Numbered from the stretch's first letter, positions 40,423 through 48,748 are shown. The stretch: 64,000 bases of DNA from Peptococcaceae bacterium BRH_c8a (GCA_000961575.1 LADP01000020.1:1-64000); one strand, 5' to 3'. A program made the numbers and translations. Notes: generated by a model from the sequence alone, not told the origin.

Positions 40423-40450
40423 AATCCCACCGACAAGGTGGGATTTTTTT
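40423..40450 (+). terminator. Terminator of dsrC
   Basis: 9-bp stem AATCCCACC / GGTGGGATT with loop GACAA, running into a T-tract, 28 bp after the stop. Confidence 0.95.
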
Positions 40451-40549
40451 GTTCATTAGTTCAAATTAATATTGACAACCGGCATTGCTAAGGCTTAAAA
40501 TGAAAAAAATGAACCAATGTCCATAATAGAGGTAAAGGGAGGGGCTGCA

Positions 40550-40825
40550 ATGCCGATTTATGAATTTAAGTGCCGGGATTGCGGAACAATAACCGAAAAC
40601 CTAGTTTTTACAATTAAAGAGAGAGATTTATGTACATGCCGGAATTGCGGAGGTAACAGTACCGAAAGAATAATGTCCCGACCGGCGATACTCGGGCGCG
40701 GCGCCGGGGGGGAGACAGTCGGTTCCAATACAAATACAGGCTATGGATACGGCAACGGGAGCGATGCTGGTACGGTTAATTGGCCCGAAAACGATGATTA
40801 TATAAAACTCAAGGGACAGCAGTAA
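40550..40825 (+). CDS. FmdB-family zinc ribbon protein
   Basis: 91 aa. The N-terminus MPIYEFKCRDCGTITENLV and second knuckle CTCRNCGG form the FmdB/CxxC-CxxC zinc ribbon (~residues 8-40). The rest is Gly/Asn-rich and low complexity (GRGAGGETVGSNTNTGYGYGNGSD). These proteins are often called regulatory without proof. GGGAGGGG precedes the ATG at 40550. It is 38 bp upstream of the NifX-like gene and probably co-transcribed. Confidence 0.85.
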   Translation: MPIYEFKCRDCGTITENLVFTIKERDLCTCRNCGGNSTERIMSRPAILGRGAGGETVGSNTNTGYGYGNGSDAGTVNWPENDDYIKLKGQQ

Positions 40826-40863
40826 TATTTCTTTAACATAATTTTAAATGGAGGGAACTAGCA

Positions 40864-41235
40864 GTGAAACTAGCAATGCCTTTTGAACAGGGAAGAATAA
40901 ATCAGCATTTTGGAAGAAGCAGGGAGTTTGTCGTTGTTGATGTAGAAGATGGCGTGATTAAGGATCAAAAAATCGTATCGGCCGACCAATTACAGCACAA
41001 CCATGAAGGTTTGGCCGGGTTAATGCGGTCTGAGAATGTGAATGTGGTTATAACCGGCGGAATAGGGGCCAAGGCTTTAATTGCCCTTGAAGAAAGCGGA
41101 TTAAAGGTAATTAGCGGTGCTAGCGGAAGTATAGAGGAAGTGGTGGCTTCCTTCGTAAGAGGCGAATTGGACACAACGAAAGCTGCCTGTTGCAATCACC
41201 ACGGCGAACATGGCCACGGTTGTCATCATAGCTAG
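40864..41235 (+). CDS. NifX/NifB-type Fe-Mo-cofactor-binding-like protein with His-rich tail
   Basis: 123 aa. The dinitrogenase iron-molybdenum cofactor family pattern is clear: LAMPFEQGRINQHFGRSREFVVVDVEDG at the N-terminus and MRSENVNVVITGGIGAKALIALEESGLKVI in the middle. The C-terminal CCNHHGEHGHGCHHS is rich in His and Cys and could bind metal. Such proteins occur in non-diazotrophs, often near hydrogenase or MRP/ParA-type genes; their role is not established. GTG start with GGAGGG upstream. Confidence 0.88.
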   Translation: MKLAMPFEQGRINQHFGRSREFVVVDVEDGVIKDQKIVSADQLQHNHEGLAGLMRSENVNVVITGGIGAKALIALEESGLKVISGASGSIEEVVASFVRGELDTTKAACCNHHGEHGHGCHHS

Positions 41236-41244
41236 CCCGGCAAT

Positions 41245-41478
41245 TTAAATACCGTAACCGGTCAGTATGCCGACCAGGGTTAAAATTAAACCGCTCCCGG
41301 TGCCAAGCAACAATTTTCTTAACCGGTTATCCCATTGATGAGGAAGAAAACCCGGCCATTTACCACTACCGGCAATGTGTAATGTCAACAGCAGCACGCA
41401 GGCTGAAACTACGCATAAACCGGTTAAGATAAATAAAAAACTTAATACAATCAAAATAATCACCCCGTAAAACATCAT
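41245..41478 (-). CDS. Small two-helix membrane protein
   Basis: 77 aa. One long hydrophobic helix lies at residues ~3-35 (YGVIILIVLSFLFILTGLCVVSACVLLLTLHIAG) and a second at ~56-76 (KLLLGTGSGLILTLVGILTGYGI), with a short amphipathic loop between (SGKWPGFLPHQWDNRLR). AGGAGTAAG is upstream. It is convergent with the NifX-like gene, 10 bp apart. Family unknown. Confidence 0.6.
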   Translation of the reverse strand: MMFYGVIILIVLSFLFILTGLCVVSACVLLLTLHIAGSGKWPGFLPHQWDNRLRKLLLGTGSGLILTLVGILTGYGI

Positions 41479-41534
41479 ATAGCACTTACTCCTAATTCGG
41501 CAAGGATTCTTATTTCGGTGTGGTTAACCTTTGT

Positions 41535-41568
41535 ACCCCGCAAGACGTTTATGTCCGGGGTGTTTTTT
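41535..41568 (+). terminator. Orphan rho-independent terminator
   Basis: Stem ACCCCG / CGGGGT enclosing a 15-nt loop, followed by GTTTTTTT on the plus strand. No plus-strand gene precedes it closely (the nearest ends at 41235, with a minus-strand gene between), so it may end a short RNA or an antisense transcript. Confidence 0.55.
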
Positions 41569-41680
41569 TGTCCTGTTTTGGAATTAATAAAGGAATAATA
41601 AAAGGTATAATTAGATTTAATGTATAATGTATAAAGCTGTACTTCAATACATTGCATCGGACATGGAAGGAGTTGTTTTC

Positions 41681-42421
41681 ATGCTACCTCTGAACAAATT
41701 GCACCAGGCTATCAGTCAGGCCGGGGAAGAAGGGCTGTTCGATAAATTACAGGCGGTGTACGATCAGGTTCCGGAAACTGAATGTGACAAATGCGCCACT
41801 TGCTGCACAGTGCCTCAACCTGCGTATGTAGTAGAATTTTTAAATATGTTTCGTTATGTCAACAACCGCATGCCTGAAGCCTGGCCGGATTTAATTGCCA
41901 ACGCGGTGCGCTACTATTTTTTAGAGCTGGTTGATGTCAACCAGCGCTGCCCGTTTCTCGGTTCAGATAACGACTGCCGGGTCTACGAAGTGCGTCCTTT
42001 CACCTGCCGTTTATACGGTCTGCTGGGCAACAGTGTTAACAATGCAGAGATGCTCGGCAACATGCAAAAACTGGCTGATAAGTACAGGCAGGAACACGGC
42101 ATTGAGCTTCCCGAGGATATCGTTAAATTTGAACTGCCCCGGTGCGACAAGGTACGGGTTGTAAATCAAAAAGGTAAAAAACCGCAGGACTTAGTGCAGT
42201 TACTTGCTGCCGATATTGGACAATTGGAGACCTTTTTTGTGCCGCCAACGGTTGTGGACAGTCAGTACACTTTCGTTCCTTATGTAAACCACCTAGTCAT
42301 GAGCGTGGTCAGCGAAGGTGCCAGATACCGGCGTCCCCGGGTGATGAAAGATTTTTTGGAAACTGGGCGTAGTGAATTACTGGAAGGTTATGTTGAAAAA
42401 TTTAAAAACATAACATTTTAA
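41681..42421 (+). CDS. YkgJ-type cysteine-cluster protein
   Basis: 246 aa. CDKCATCCTVPQP near the N-terminus and RCPFLGSDNDCRVYEVRPFTCRLYG form the CxxCxxCC plus Cys pattern of the YkgJ (zinc- or iron-chelating) family. The C-terminal half is helical with no known domain. The start at 41681 follows AAGGAG; two in-frame ATGs upstream lack a binding site. It is the last gene before the sulfate activation block but about 570 bp from it. Confidence 0.8.
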   Translation: MLPLNKLHQAISQAGEEGLFDKLQAVYDQVPETECDKCATCCTVPQPAYVVEFLNMFRYVNNRMPEAWPDLIANAVRYYFLELVDVNQRCPFLGSDNDCRVYEVRPFTCRLYGLLGNSVNNAEMLGNMQKLADKYRQEHGIELPEDIVKFELPRCDKVRVVNQKGKKPQDLVQLLAADIGQLETFFVPPTVVDSQYTFVPYVNHLVMSVVSEGARYRRPRVMKDFLETGRSELLEGYVEKFKNITF

Positions 42422-42445
42422 AGTGGTTTTAAATTATTTTGCAGG

Positions 42446-42535
42446 ATATAGCATGTTTATGGGGCAAATGTAGAAATACAGATAGGTATTGTCATGGTTA
42501 ATAATGCTTGTCAATGGCTGATAAACATGCTATAT
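42446..42535. repeat. Inverted repeat with 15-bp arms and 60-nt loop
   Basis: Perfect arms ATATAGCATGTTTAT (42446-42460) and ATAAACATGCTATAT (42521-42535). The transcript could fold into a long hairpin with a large loop; TTTTATAG follows. It could end the YkgJ transcript, be a small RNA, or be a non-autonomous mobile element. Confidence 0.6.
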
Positions 42536-42876
42536 TTTATAGTGTAACCATGAATGTAAGGGTTTGGTAGATATTTCTTTTTATTGTGATTAATTAATGC
42601 ATCTTATGTGCATATATTCACAAAAGAACATGTTGTGACCTTCTTAAAAAAATAACTAACTAAAAGAAGGACTTTACCCTACTTGTGTCAAATGAGTTTA
42701 AATGCATTTTTAATAGTAGGGCGCAATAATCCAGTCTTATTATAAGTGTACTGTGTTTCAGATTTTATCGCATTGGCGACATATTAATGTCTTTTGTATG
42801 ACATTGCCGTAGTTGTTTGATAATAGAAAGATGGATTATGACTTGCTTTGAAAAGGGACAAGGGATTCACCAGAAA

Positions 42877-42909
42877 GGGGACACACACCAGAGAATTTAG
42901 AATGTCCCC
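42877..42909. repeat. REP-like GGGGACA...TGTCCCC element
   Basis: GGGGACACACACC at 42877-42889 and ATGTCCCC ending at 42909 form 7-bp inverted arms. It shares its core with the elements at 22147-22196 and 50964-51014. It lies about 85 bp before the sat start. Confidence 0.5.
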
Positions 42910-42993
42910 ACCAGTGGAGATTGGGTTTTCATTGGGAACTTTAGTTCCCTAGTTGCAAAATTAAAATAAAAGTAGTAGGAGGGAAAATTATCT

Positions 42994-44232
42994 ATGGCGT
43001 TACCCAAACCGCATGGTCCTGAAGGAAAACTGAAGCCACTGCTGTTGTACGGCGAGGCGAGGGAAGCTGAAATCAAGCGGGCCCAAGAAATGCCCAAAGT
43101 GTACATGAGTTCCAGGGAAACATCTGACGTTTTAATGCTCGGCATTGGTGCATTCACTCCCCTGGATGGTTTCATGAAGAAAGACGATTATACCGGTTGT
43201 GTATTTGACCTTAAATTGGCTGACGGCACTATGTGGCCCATGCCGGTTACCCTTTCCATCACCGGAGCAGAGAAAGACGCTATTGGCCTGAATGTTGGCT
43301 CTGAAGTAGCCCTAATTGACAAGGCTTCCGGTGAGCTCTATGCCACCATGAAAGTGGAAGACATCTACACCTACGACAAAGAAGCCGAGTGCAAGGAAGT
43401 ATTCACAACTCTGGATGCCGAAGGACACCCCGGTGTCGCCAGCGTTATGAGTCAGGGCGAGTACAATGTCGGTGGATCGATTAAGGTTCTCAACGAAGGC
43501 GTATACCCGCAGAAGTATCCAAAACACTACCTCTATCCGGAAGAAGCACGCAAGCTGTTTGAATCCAAAGGCTGGTCCAATGTTGTAGCTTTCCAGACCA
43601 GAAACCCCATGCACCGCTCGCACGAGTATCTGTGCAAGTTCGCCATGGAAAGCGGACTGGTGGACGGTTGCTTTATCCACGCCATCGTGGGTGCGTTAAA
43701 GCCTGGTGACATTCCGGGTGAAGTTCGCACTAAGTGCTATGAAGTGTTGGTGGAAAAATATTTCCCGCAGGAGTTCATTGCCCTGGGCGTATATCCCATG
43801 GAAATGCGTTACGGCGGCCCTCGCGAAGCTCTGCTGCACGCCGTATTCCGTCAAAACTGGGGTTGCAAGTACCTTATCGTTGGTCGCGACCATGCCGGCG
43901 TAGGCGACTACTATGGTCCTTTCGATGCCCAAACCATCTTCAAAAAGCTTTGGCCGGGCGCCCTTGAACTGGAGCCCATGAATATTGCCTGGACCTTCTT
44001 CTGCTACAAGTGCCAGAGTATGGCCAGTCAGCGCACCTGCCCCCACGGCCCGGAAGATCGCTGTGTGGTCAGCGGCACCAAGTTCCGCCGCATGATGCAA
44101 GATGGCGAAGAGATTCCCATCGAGTTTGGTCGTCCCGAAGTGATGGAAATTCTCCGTGAGTATTATCAGACTGCGGAAAAGGTTGAAATCAAGAAGGGTG
44201 CCTACGAAGATATGCCGGGAGCAAAGAAATAG
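42994..44232 (+). CDS. sat: Sulfate adenylyltransferase (ATP sulfurylase)
   Basis: 412 aa. An N-terminal PUA-like domain is followed by the catalytic domain with the QTRNPMHRSHEY motif (equivalent to QxRN-x-HxxH), FIHAIVGALKPGD, and VGRDHAGVGDYYGPFDAQ. C-terminal cysteines (CYKCQSMASQRTCPH...RCVVSG) suggest a zinc site, as in dissimilatory Sat. It converts sulfate and ATP to APS and pyrophosphate, the first step of sulfate reduction. AGGAGGG precedes the ATG. It heads a colinear block with apr, qmo and hdr genes, but long leaders separate them. Confidence 0.97.
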   Translation: MALPKPHGPEGKLKPLLLYGEAREAEIKRAQEMPKVYMSSRETSDVLMLGIGAFTPLDGFMKKDDYTGCVFDLKLADGTMWPMPVTLSITGAEKDAIGLNVGSEVALIDKASGELYATMKVEDIYTYDKEAECKEVFTTLDAEGHPGVASVMSQGEYNVGGSIKVLNEGVYPQKYPKHYLYPEEARKLFESKGWSNVVAFQTRNPMHRSHEYLCKFAMESGLVDGCFIHAIVGALKPGDIPGEVRTKCYEVLVEKYFPQEFIALGVYPMEMRYGGPREALLHAVFRQNWGCKYLIVGRDHAGVGDYYGPFDAQTIFKKLWPGALELEPMNIAWTFFCYKCQSMASQRTCPHGPEDRCVVSGTKFRRMMQDGEEIPIEFGRPEVMEILREYYQTAEKVEIKKGAYEDMPGAKK

Positions 44233-44246
44233 TCATTGGTTAATTT

Positions 44247-44274
44247 GCCCGTCTCGGGCTTTCCCGGGACGGGC
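44247..44274 (+). terminator. Hairpin after sat
   Basis: 12-bp stem GCCCGTCTCGGG / CCCGGGACGGGC (one G-U pair) with a CTTT loop, 14 bp after the sat stop. An A-run rather than a U-run follows, so it may be a stabilising 3' end. Confidence 0.6.
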
Positions 44275-44392
44275 AATAAACAAAAAAAAATTATCTGCGA
44301 TAAAAGAAGGAGCCGCGTGTTCCGGCGTCGAAAATAAACACATATAAGCTTAACTTCTTTTTAGTATAACTTTAACTTTTCCTTAATCAAAG

Positions 44393-44700
44393 GGGCCGTT
44401 TGGTAAAGAGATAATTATCACAAGTGCGGGCCGGTGGTAACGGTGTTTATTGCCCTCACCAACGTGTCCGGTTGAGTGCTCCAAACGGTTCTGGGTTCAG
44501 TACCTACTGACGATCTTCACAGTTATTGGGGGAGGTGGTTAAAGGGAGCCGCAAGGTGTAATTATGTTACACCGGGTGCGAACAAACACTTAACGTTGAG
44601 GTATTTTGAGAGAGAGAAAGGGTTATAGTTTCTGTAATTGCTTTTGACTCCTCATATGCCGAGGTACCGGTCAGTTAATTAATTGCTATACCGGTGCCGT
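44393..44700 (+). ncRNA. Candidate structured leader of aprBA
   Basis: Several complementary segments lie in one ~300-nt stretch: a long-range CCGTTTGG (44396-44403) / CCAAACGG (44481-44488) stem enclosing a GC-rich domain, a TCAGTA/TACTGA hairpin near 44497-44510, the hairpin GGTGTAA-TTATG-TTACACC (44555-44573), and CCTC/GAGG plus ACCGGT repeats at 44650-44695. It has no supported ORF. I checked the T-box and common riboswitch signatures by eye and saw none. It may regulate aprBA expression. Confidence 0.4.
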
Positions 44701-44746
44701 GGTAGAAACCTTGTTTATTAAAAATTGGTAACAGGAGGTTGAATTA

Positions 44747-45190
44747 ATGCCAACTTTTGTAATGACCGAAAAATGTGACGGCTGCAAGGGTCAGGACAAA
44801 ACCGCTTGCATGTATGCATGCCCTAACGACCTTATGGTGTTGAATAAAGAAACCATGAAGGCCACCAACCGTGATCCTTGGGCCTGCTGGGAATGCCTAT
44901 GCTGCGCCAAGGCTTGCCCGCAGCAAGCTATGGATCTGCGCGGATATGCTGACTTTGTCCCCATGGGCGCGACCGCGACTCCTCTGAGAGGTTCCGACAG
45001 CATTATGTGGACCATCAAGTTTCGTAACGGTATGGTCAAACGCTTCAAATTCCCCATCCGTACCACTGAAGAAGGCACTGCAGTGCCCGACGGCGGATTC
45101 CCGGCTGACCAGAACGACCTGAACGACGAGAACCTGTACACCGAGCCGGCTTCCCTGTTGATGGACGCTGTGCCCACCATTAATAAGTAA
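44747..45190 (+). CDS. aprB: Adenylylsulfate reductase beta subunit
   Basis: 147 aa. Two [4Fe-4S] motifs: C10-x2-C-x7-C-x3-C25 (CDGCKGQDKTACMYAC) and CWECLCCAKACPQ (Cys47, 50, 53, 57), the diagnostic AprB pattern. A C-terminal beta extension wraps AprA. It carries electrons from the Qmo complex to the FAD of AprA, which reduces APS to sulfite and AMP. AGGAGG precedes the ATG, and aprA follows after 49 bp. Length is normal for the family. Confidence 0.97.
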   Translation: MPTFVMTEKCDGCKGQDKTACMYACPNDLMVLNKETMKATNRDPWACWECLCCAKACPQQAMDLRGYADFVPMGATATPLRGSDSIMWTIKFRNGMVKRFKFPIRTTEEGTAVPDGGFPADQNDLNDENLYTEPASLLMDAVPTINK

Positions 45191-45239
45191 GTTGTCCCAA
45201 ATACGTTTATTAAGAACTTTACGGAGGAGGTTAATATAA

Positions 45240-47114
45240 ATGCCGATGAATTTTGAAACTGTTGAAGTTACCACTGATTTTCTTATCGTGGGCGGCGGCA
45301 TGGCGTCCTGCGGGGCAGCTGTGGAAGCGGCTTACTGGGCGAAGAAACAAGGCCTGAAAGTTACCATGGTTGACAAAGCTTCCATCGACCGTTCCGGCGC
45401 TGTGGCTATGGGTCTTTCCGCCATTAACCAGTACCTGGGTGTTGGCAAAGGCAAAAACACAGTTGAGCAATACGTTGATTATGTACGCCAGGATCTGATG
45501 GGTGTTGCCCGTGACGACCTCGTTTACAACATTGCCCGTCACGTTGACGGTTCCGTGCACCTGTTTGAAAAGTGGGGCCTGCCCATCTGGACCGATGATG
45601 ATGGTAACTACGTAAATGAAGGCCGCTGGCAAATCATGCTGAACGGTGAATCCTACAAGGTCATCGTCGCTGAAGCTGCCAAGAATGCCTTGGGCATGGA
45701 CAACATCTACGAGCGTATCTTCATCATTGAGCCGCTGATGGATGGCGACAGGGTTGCCGGCGCTGTTGGTTTCAGCGTACGGGAAAATAAATTCTACGTT
45801 TTCAAGGCTAAAGCTGTTCTGGCCGCCATGGGCGGTGCGGTAGGCGTGTTCAAGCCCCGCTCCACTGGTGAAGGTCTTGGCCGTTCCTGGTATCCTCCTT
45901 TCAGCACTGGTTCCAGCGCATACTTCACCCTCCGCGCGGGCGCTGAAATGACTTGTCAAGAAGTACGCTTCATCCCGGTTCGCTTTAAGGATGCTTACGG
46001 CCCGGTTGGTGCTTGGTTCCTACTGTTCAAATCCAGAGCCATCAGTGCTATCGGTGGCGAGTACATGGTAGAGCGCCGCGACGAGCTGCAAAACTGGGCT
46101 CCTTACGGTCTGGTGAAGCCGATTCCGGCCAACCTGCGTAACTACCTCGGCATGCTGGATGTCAGCGAAGGCAAAGGCCCCCTCATGATGATGACCAACG
46201 AAGCTATCGCTAATATCGCCAAGAAATATGAAGACGACCCCAAGGCCTTCAAGAAGAAAATGAAGGAACTGGAATCCGAAGCTTGGGAAGATTTCCTCGA
46301 TATGACCATCTCACAGGCACTGCTGTGGGCGGCCACTAACATTGAACCGGAAGAGAAGCCTTCAGAGATTGCCGCTGCTGAGCCTTACTTCATCGGTTCT
46401 CACTCCGGCGCATCCGGCGCTTGGGTATCAGGTCCTAAAGACATTGCTCCGGCCGACTATTTCTGGGGTTATGCCAACATGACCACCGTTAAGGGTCTGT
46501 TTGCCGCTGGTGACGCTTCCGGCGCTTCCAGCCACAAGTTCTCCTCGGGTTCCCACGCTGAAGGCCGTATTGCCGCCAAGGCAGCCATTAAGTTCATCGT
46601 GGAAAACAACACCCAGCCCAACGTAGATATGGCCAAAGTGGAAGAACTGAAAGCCAAAGCCTACCAGCCGATGGAAACTTACGAAGCCAACAAGGGCTTT
46701 ACCACCGACCCCGAAGTCAACCCGGCTTACATTAAGCCTAAAATGTTCATGTTCCGTCTGCAGAAGATGATGGACGAGTATGTAGGTGGTGTGAGCGCGA
46801 ACTTTAGCACCAACACTCCCAGCCTGAATAGGGCTATGGAACTGCTGGCCTTCCTGAAGGAAGACGCCGAAAAGCTTGGCGCTGCCGACCTACATGAGCT
46901 GATGAGATGCTGGGAGAACGTTCACCGGATGTGGCAAGCCGAATCCCACGTTCGTACAGTAATGTTCCGTGAAGAAACCCGTTGGCCCGGTTACTACTTC
47001 CGCGCTGACTTCCCGAAAATGGACGAAGAGAACTGGCTGTCCTTCGTTAACATTAAGTGGGATCCCAACACAGACGAATGGGATGTATTCAAGAAGCCCA
47101 TTATCCGCCTGTAA
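45240..47114 (+). CDS. aprA: Adenylylsulfate reductase alpha subunit
   Basis: 624 aa flavoprotein. The N-terminal FAD motif is VGGGMASCGAAVEA, with further FAD-site segments DRSGAVAMGLSAINQYLG and GLFAAGDASGASSHKFSSGSHAEGR. The C-terminal domain is of the succinate-dehydrogenase/fumarate-reductase family, with sequence typical of AprA (NPAYIKPKMF, VRTVMFREETRWPGYYFR). It catalyses reversible two-electron reduction of APS. CGGAGGAGG lies upstream. It is co-transcribed with aprB. Confidence 0.97.
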   Translation: MPMNFETVEVTTDFLIVGGGMASCGAAVEAAYWAKKQGLKVTMVDKASIDRSGAVAMGLSAINQYLGVGKGKNTVEQYVDYVRQDLMGVARDDLVYNIARHVDGSVHLFEKWGLPIWTDDDGNYVNEGRWQIMLNGESYKVIVAEAAKNALGMDNIYERIFIIEPLMDGDRVAGAVGFSVRENKFYVFKAKAVLAAMGGAVGVFKPRSTGEGLGRSWYPPFSTGSSAYFTLRAGAEMTCQEVRFIPVRFKDAYGPVGAWFLLFKSRAISAIGGEYMVERRDELQNWAPYGLVKPIPANLRNYLGMLDVSEGKGPLMMMTNEAIANIAKKYEDDPKAFKKKMKELESEAWEDFLDMTISQALLWAATNIEPEEKPSEIAAAEPYFIGSHSGASGAWVSGPKDIAPADYFWGYANMTTVKGLFAAGDASGASSHKFSSGSHAEGRIAAKAAIKFIVENNTQPNVDMAKVEELKAKAYQPMETYEANKGFTTDPEVNPAYIKPKMFMFRLQKMMDEYVGGVSANFSTNTPSLNRAMELLAFLKEDAEKLGAADLHELMRCWENVHRMWQAESHVRTVMFREETRWPGYYFRADFPKMDEENWLSFVNIKWDPNTDEWDVFKKPIIRL

Positions 47115-47201
47115 GTCTGATTTGATAGTCAACAATTGGTCTCACCCCATGTCCTGGGCGAGATCGGGTAACTAAATGCATTGTGCCATTCCACGGCGCA
47201 A

Positions 47202-47227
47202 GAGCCCGTGGCTTCGGCCACGGGCTC
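47202..47227 (+). terminator. TTCG-capped hairpin after aprA
   Basis: 11-bp stem GAGCCCGTGGC / GCCACGGGCTC closed by the stable TTCG tetraloop. No U-tract follows, so it may protect the aprBA mRNA 3' end or mark a processing site. Confidence 0.7.
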
Positions 47228-47334
47228 GGTGCTGTATATTGTATTAAAATGGGCATATTGCATAGTTACGATAACAGCCCTGGCTGGTACTCACTCGTGG
47301 GGACTGGGCGTTAATTTAGGAATTGGACCATTTA

Positions 47335-47368
47335 CCAGGCGTCCTTACGGGTTGCCTGGAGTTTTTTT
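47335..47368 (+). terminator. Terminator or attenuator before qmoA
   Basis: CCAGGC / GCCTGG stem (inner CC/GG pairs) followed by AGTTTTTTTT. It either ends the aprBA transcript or attenuates transcription into qmoA, whose start is 119 bp downstream. Confidence 0.7.
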
Positions 47369-47486
47369 TAGTCCCGGTGGCAGTAAATGAATAAATCATT
47401 GTCGGTTGCATGCTATATATATACTTTATTAACAGGTAAACTGTAATGATAAAAATCTACACGGGAGAATGGTGTGGTGAAAATTT

Positions 47487-48746
47487 ATGGCAAATAAAAG
47501 CATACTTGTTGTTGGGGGAGGAATCAGCGGCATTACCGCTGCCCTGGAAGCTGCAGAAGCAGGCTGTGAAGTTTATATTGCAGAAAAAAACCCATACCTG
47601 GGTGGCAGGGTAACGCAGATTAACCAATACTTCCCCAAGTTATGCCCGCCAAACTGCGGGCTGGAGATTAACTTCCAACGGATTAGAAATAACCCCCGGA
47701 TAAACTTCTTTACCTTGGCTGAAGTAGAAAACATTTCCGGCCAAGAAGGCAACTTTGACGTAACATTAAAAATTAATCCCCGTTATGTAAATGATAATTG
47801 CACCGGTTGCGGTAAATGTGTGGAAGCCTGCCCGGTGGAAGTTGACAATCCCTTTAACTATGGGATGAATAAAATCAAGGCAATTCATTTGCCGCATGAT
47901 TTTGCTTTCCCCATGAAGTACGTTATCAAGGCTGATGCCTGTAAAGAAGCCGGATGTGCCGGCAAGTGCGCCGAGGTTTGCGAGTACAAGGCCATTGAGC
48001 CCGACATGCAGTCCAAGACCATGAACCTGAACGTGGGTGCCATTGTATGGGCCACCGGTTGGAATCCATACGATGCCAACAAGCTTAGTTATTACGGCTT
48101 TGGTCGTTTTAAAAACGTGGTTACCAACGTAATGTTGGAGCGGATGGCCGCCATGAACGGCCCCACCGGCGGTAAAATCGTCCGCCCGTCAGACGGTAAG
48201 GAAATTAAGAGCATTGCCTTTGTGCAATGCGCCGGTTCCCGGGACGAAAACCACCTTAAGGCATGTTCATCCGTTTGCTGTCTGGCTTCATTAAAACATG
48301 CCACCTATGTAAGGGAGCAATACCCCGACGCGGAGATTAGTATTTACTATATTGACATCAGGGCGCGCGGCAAATATGAAGATTTCTTCACTAAGGTCCA
48401 GGAAGAAGCCAACGTTACCTTAATCAAGGGTAAGGCCGGCGAAATCGAGGAAGACCAAACCAACGGACAACTGGTGGTAATTGCTGAGGACCAGGAAGCC
48501 AAGCAAGTAACCAGGAAGAGTTACGACCTGGTGGTGCTGGCCACCGGCATGGCACCTTCCACCGCGACAGCTGCTATTCCCGCTGACATGGCATACGATG
48601 AAGACGGCTTTGTGGTACCGGGAGCAGGGACTGCAGGTATCGTGGTGGCCGGATGCGTCAAAAACCCGTTGGATGTGGCCTCAGCTGTAAGGGATGCTAC
48701 CGCTGCAGCGCTTAAGGCGATCCAATCTACAGTGAGGGGGCAGTAA
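47487..48746 (+). CDS. qmoA: QmoA, quinone-interacting oxidoreductase subunit A (HdrA-like)
   Basis: 419 aa, an HdrA-like flavoprotein. The N-terminal FAD motif is VVGGGISGITAALEAAEAG, followed by NPYLGGRVTQINQYFPKLCPPNCGLEI, a [4Fe-4S]-type CTGCGKCVEACP, and a second flavin/NAD-type region (VQCAGSRDENHL...CSSVCCLASLKHA) typical of HdrA/QmoA. In sulfate reducers Qmo passes electrons from menaquinol to AprBA. GGTG-type sites precede the ATG. qmoB follows after 2 bp. Confidence 0.92.
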   Translation: MANKSILVVGGGISGITAALEAAEAGCEVYIAEKNPYLGGRVTQINQYFPKLCPPNCGLEINFQRIRNNPRINFFTLAEVENISGQEGNFDVTLKINPRYVNDNCTGCGKCVEACPVEVDNPFNYGMNKIKAIHLPHDFAFPMKYVIKADACKEAGCAGKCAEVCEYKAIEPDMQSKTMNLNVGAIVWATGWNPYDANKLSYYGFGRFKNVVTNVMLERMAAMNGPTGGKIVRPSDGKEIKSIAFVQCAGSRDENHLKACSSVCCLASLKHATYVREQYPDAEISIYYIDIRARGKYEDFFTKVQEEANVTLIKGKAGEIEEDQTNGQLVVIAEDQEAKQVTRKSYDLVVLATGMAPSTATAAIPADMAYDEDGFVVPGAGTAGIVVAGCVKNPLDVASAVRDATAAALKAIQSTVRGQ

Positions 48747-48748
48747 CG

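Larger units (their letters stand above)
42422..42993. other. 572-bp region upstream of sat
   Basis: Contains a long-range inverted repeat (42446-42535), a short inverted repeat AATGTC / GACATT at 42786-42805 that could be an operator, and a REP-like GGGGACA element (42877-42909) near the sat ribosome binding site. Otherwise it is AT-rich and I see no ORF. A clear -35/-10 pair for sat was not found. Confidence 0.6.
44233..44746. other. 514-bp region between sat and aprB
   Basis: After the sat hairpin it holds a structure-prone leader (44393-44700), listed separately. No ORF with a ribosome binding site was supported. The promoter of aprBA was not clearly identified. Confidence 0.6.
47115..47486. 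other. 372-bp region between aprA and qmoA
   Basis: Contains the hairpin at 47202-47227 and the terminator-like structure at 47335-47368, followed by about 120 bp to qmoA. A 5' sequence GGCTGGT (about 47282) can pair with ACCAG of the terminator and compete with it. No ORF is supported. Confidence 0.65.

Noticed and set aside
44393-44610. T-box or tmRNA-like leader before aprB
   Set aside because: No T-box sequence or specifier stem and no tmRNA ends could be recognised; kept only as an unassigned structured leader.
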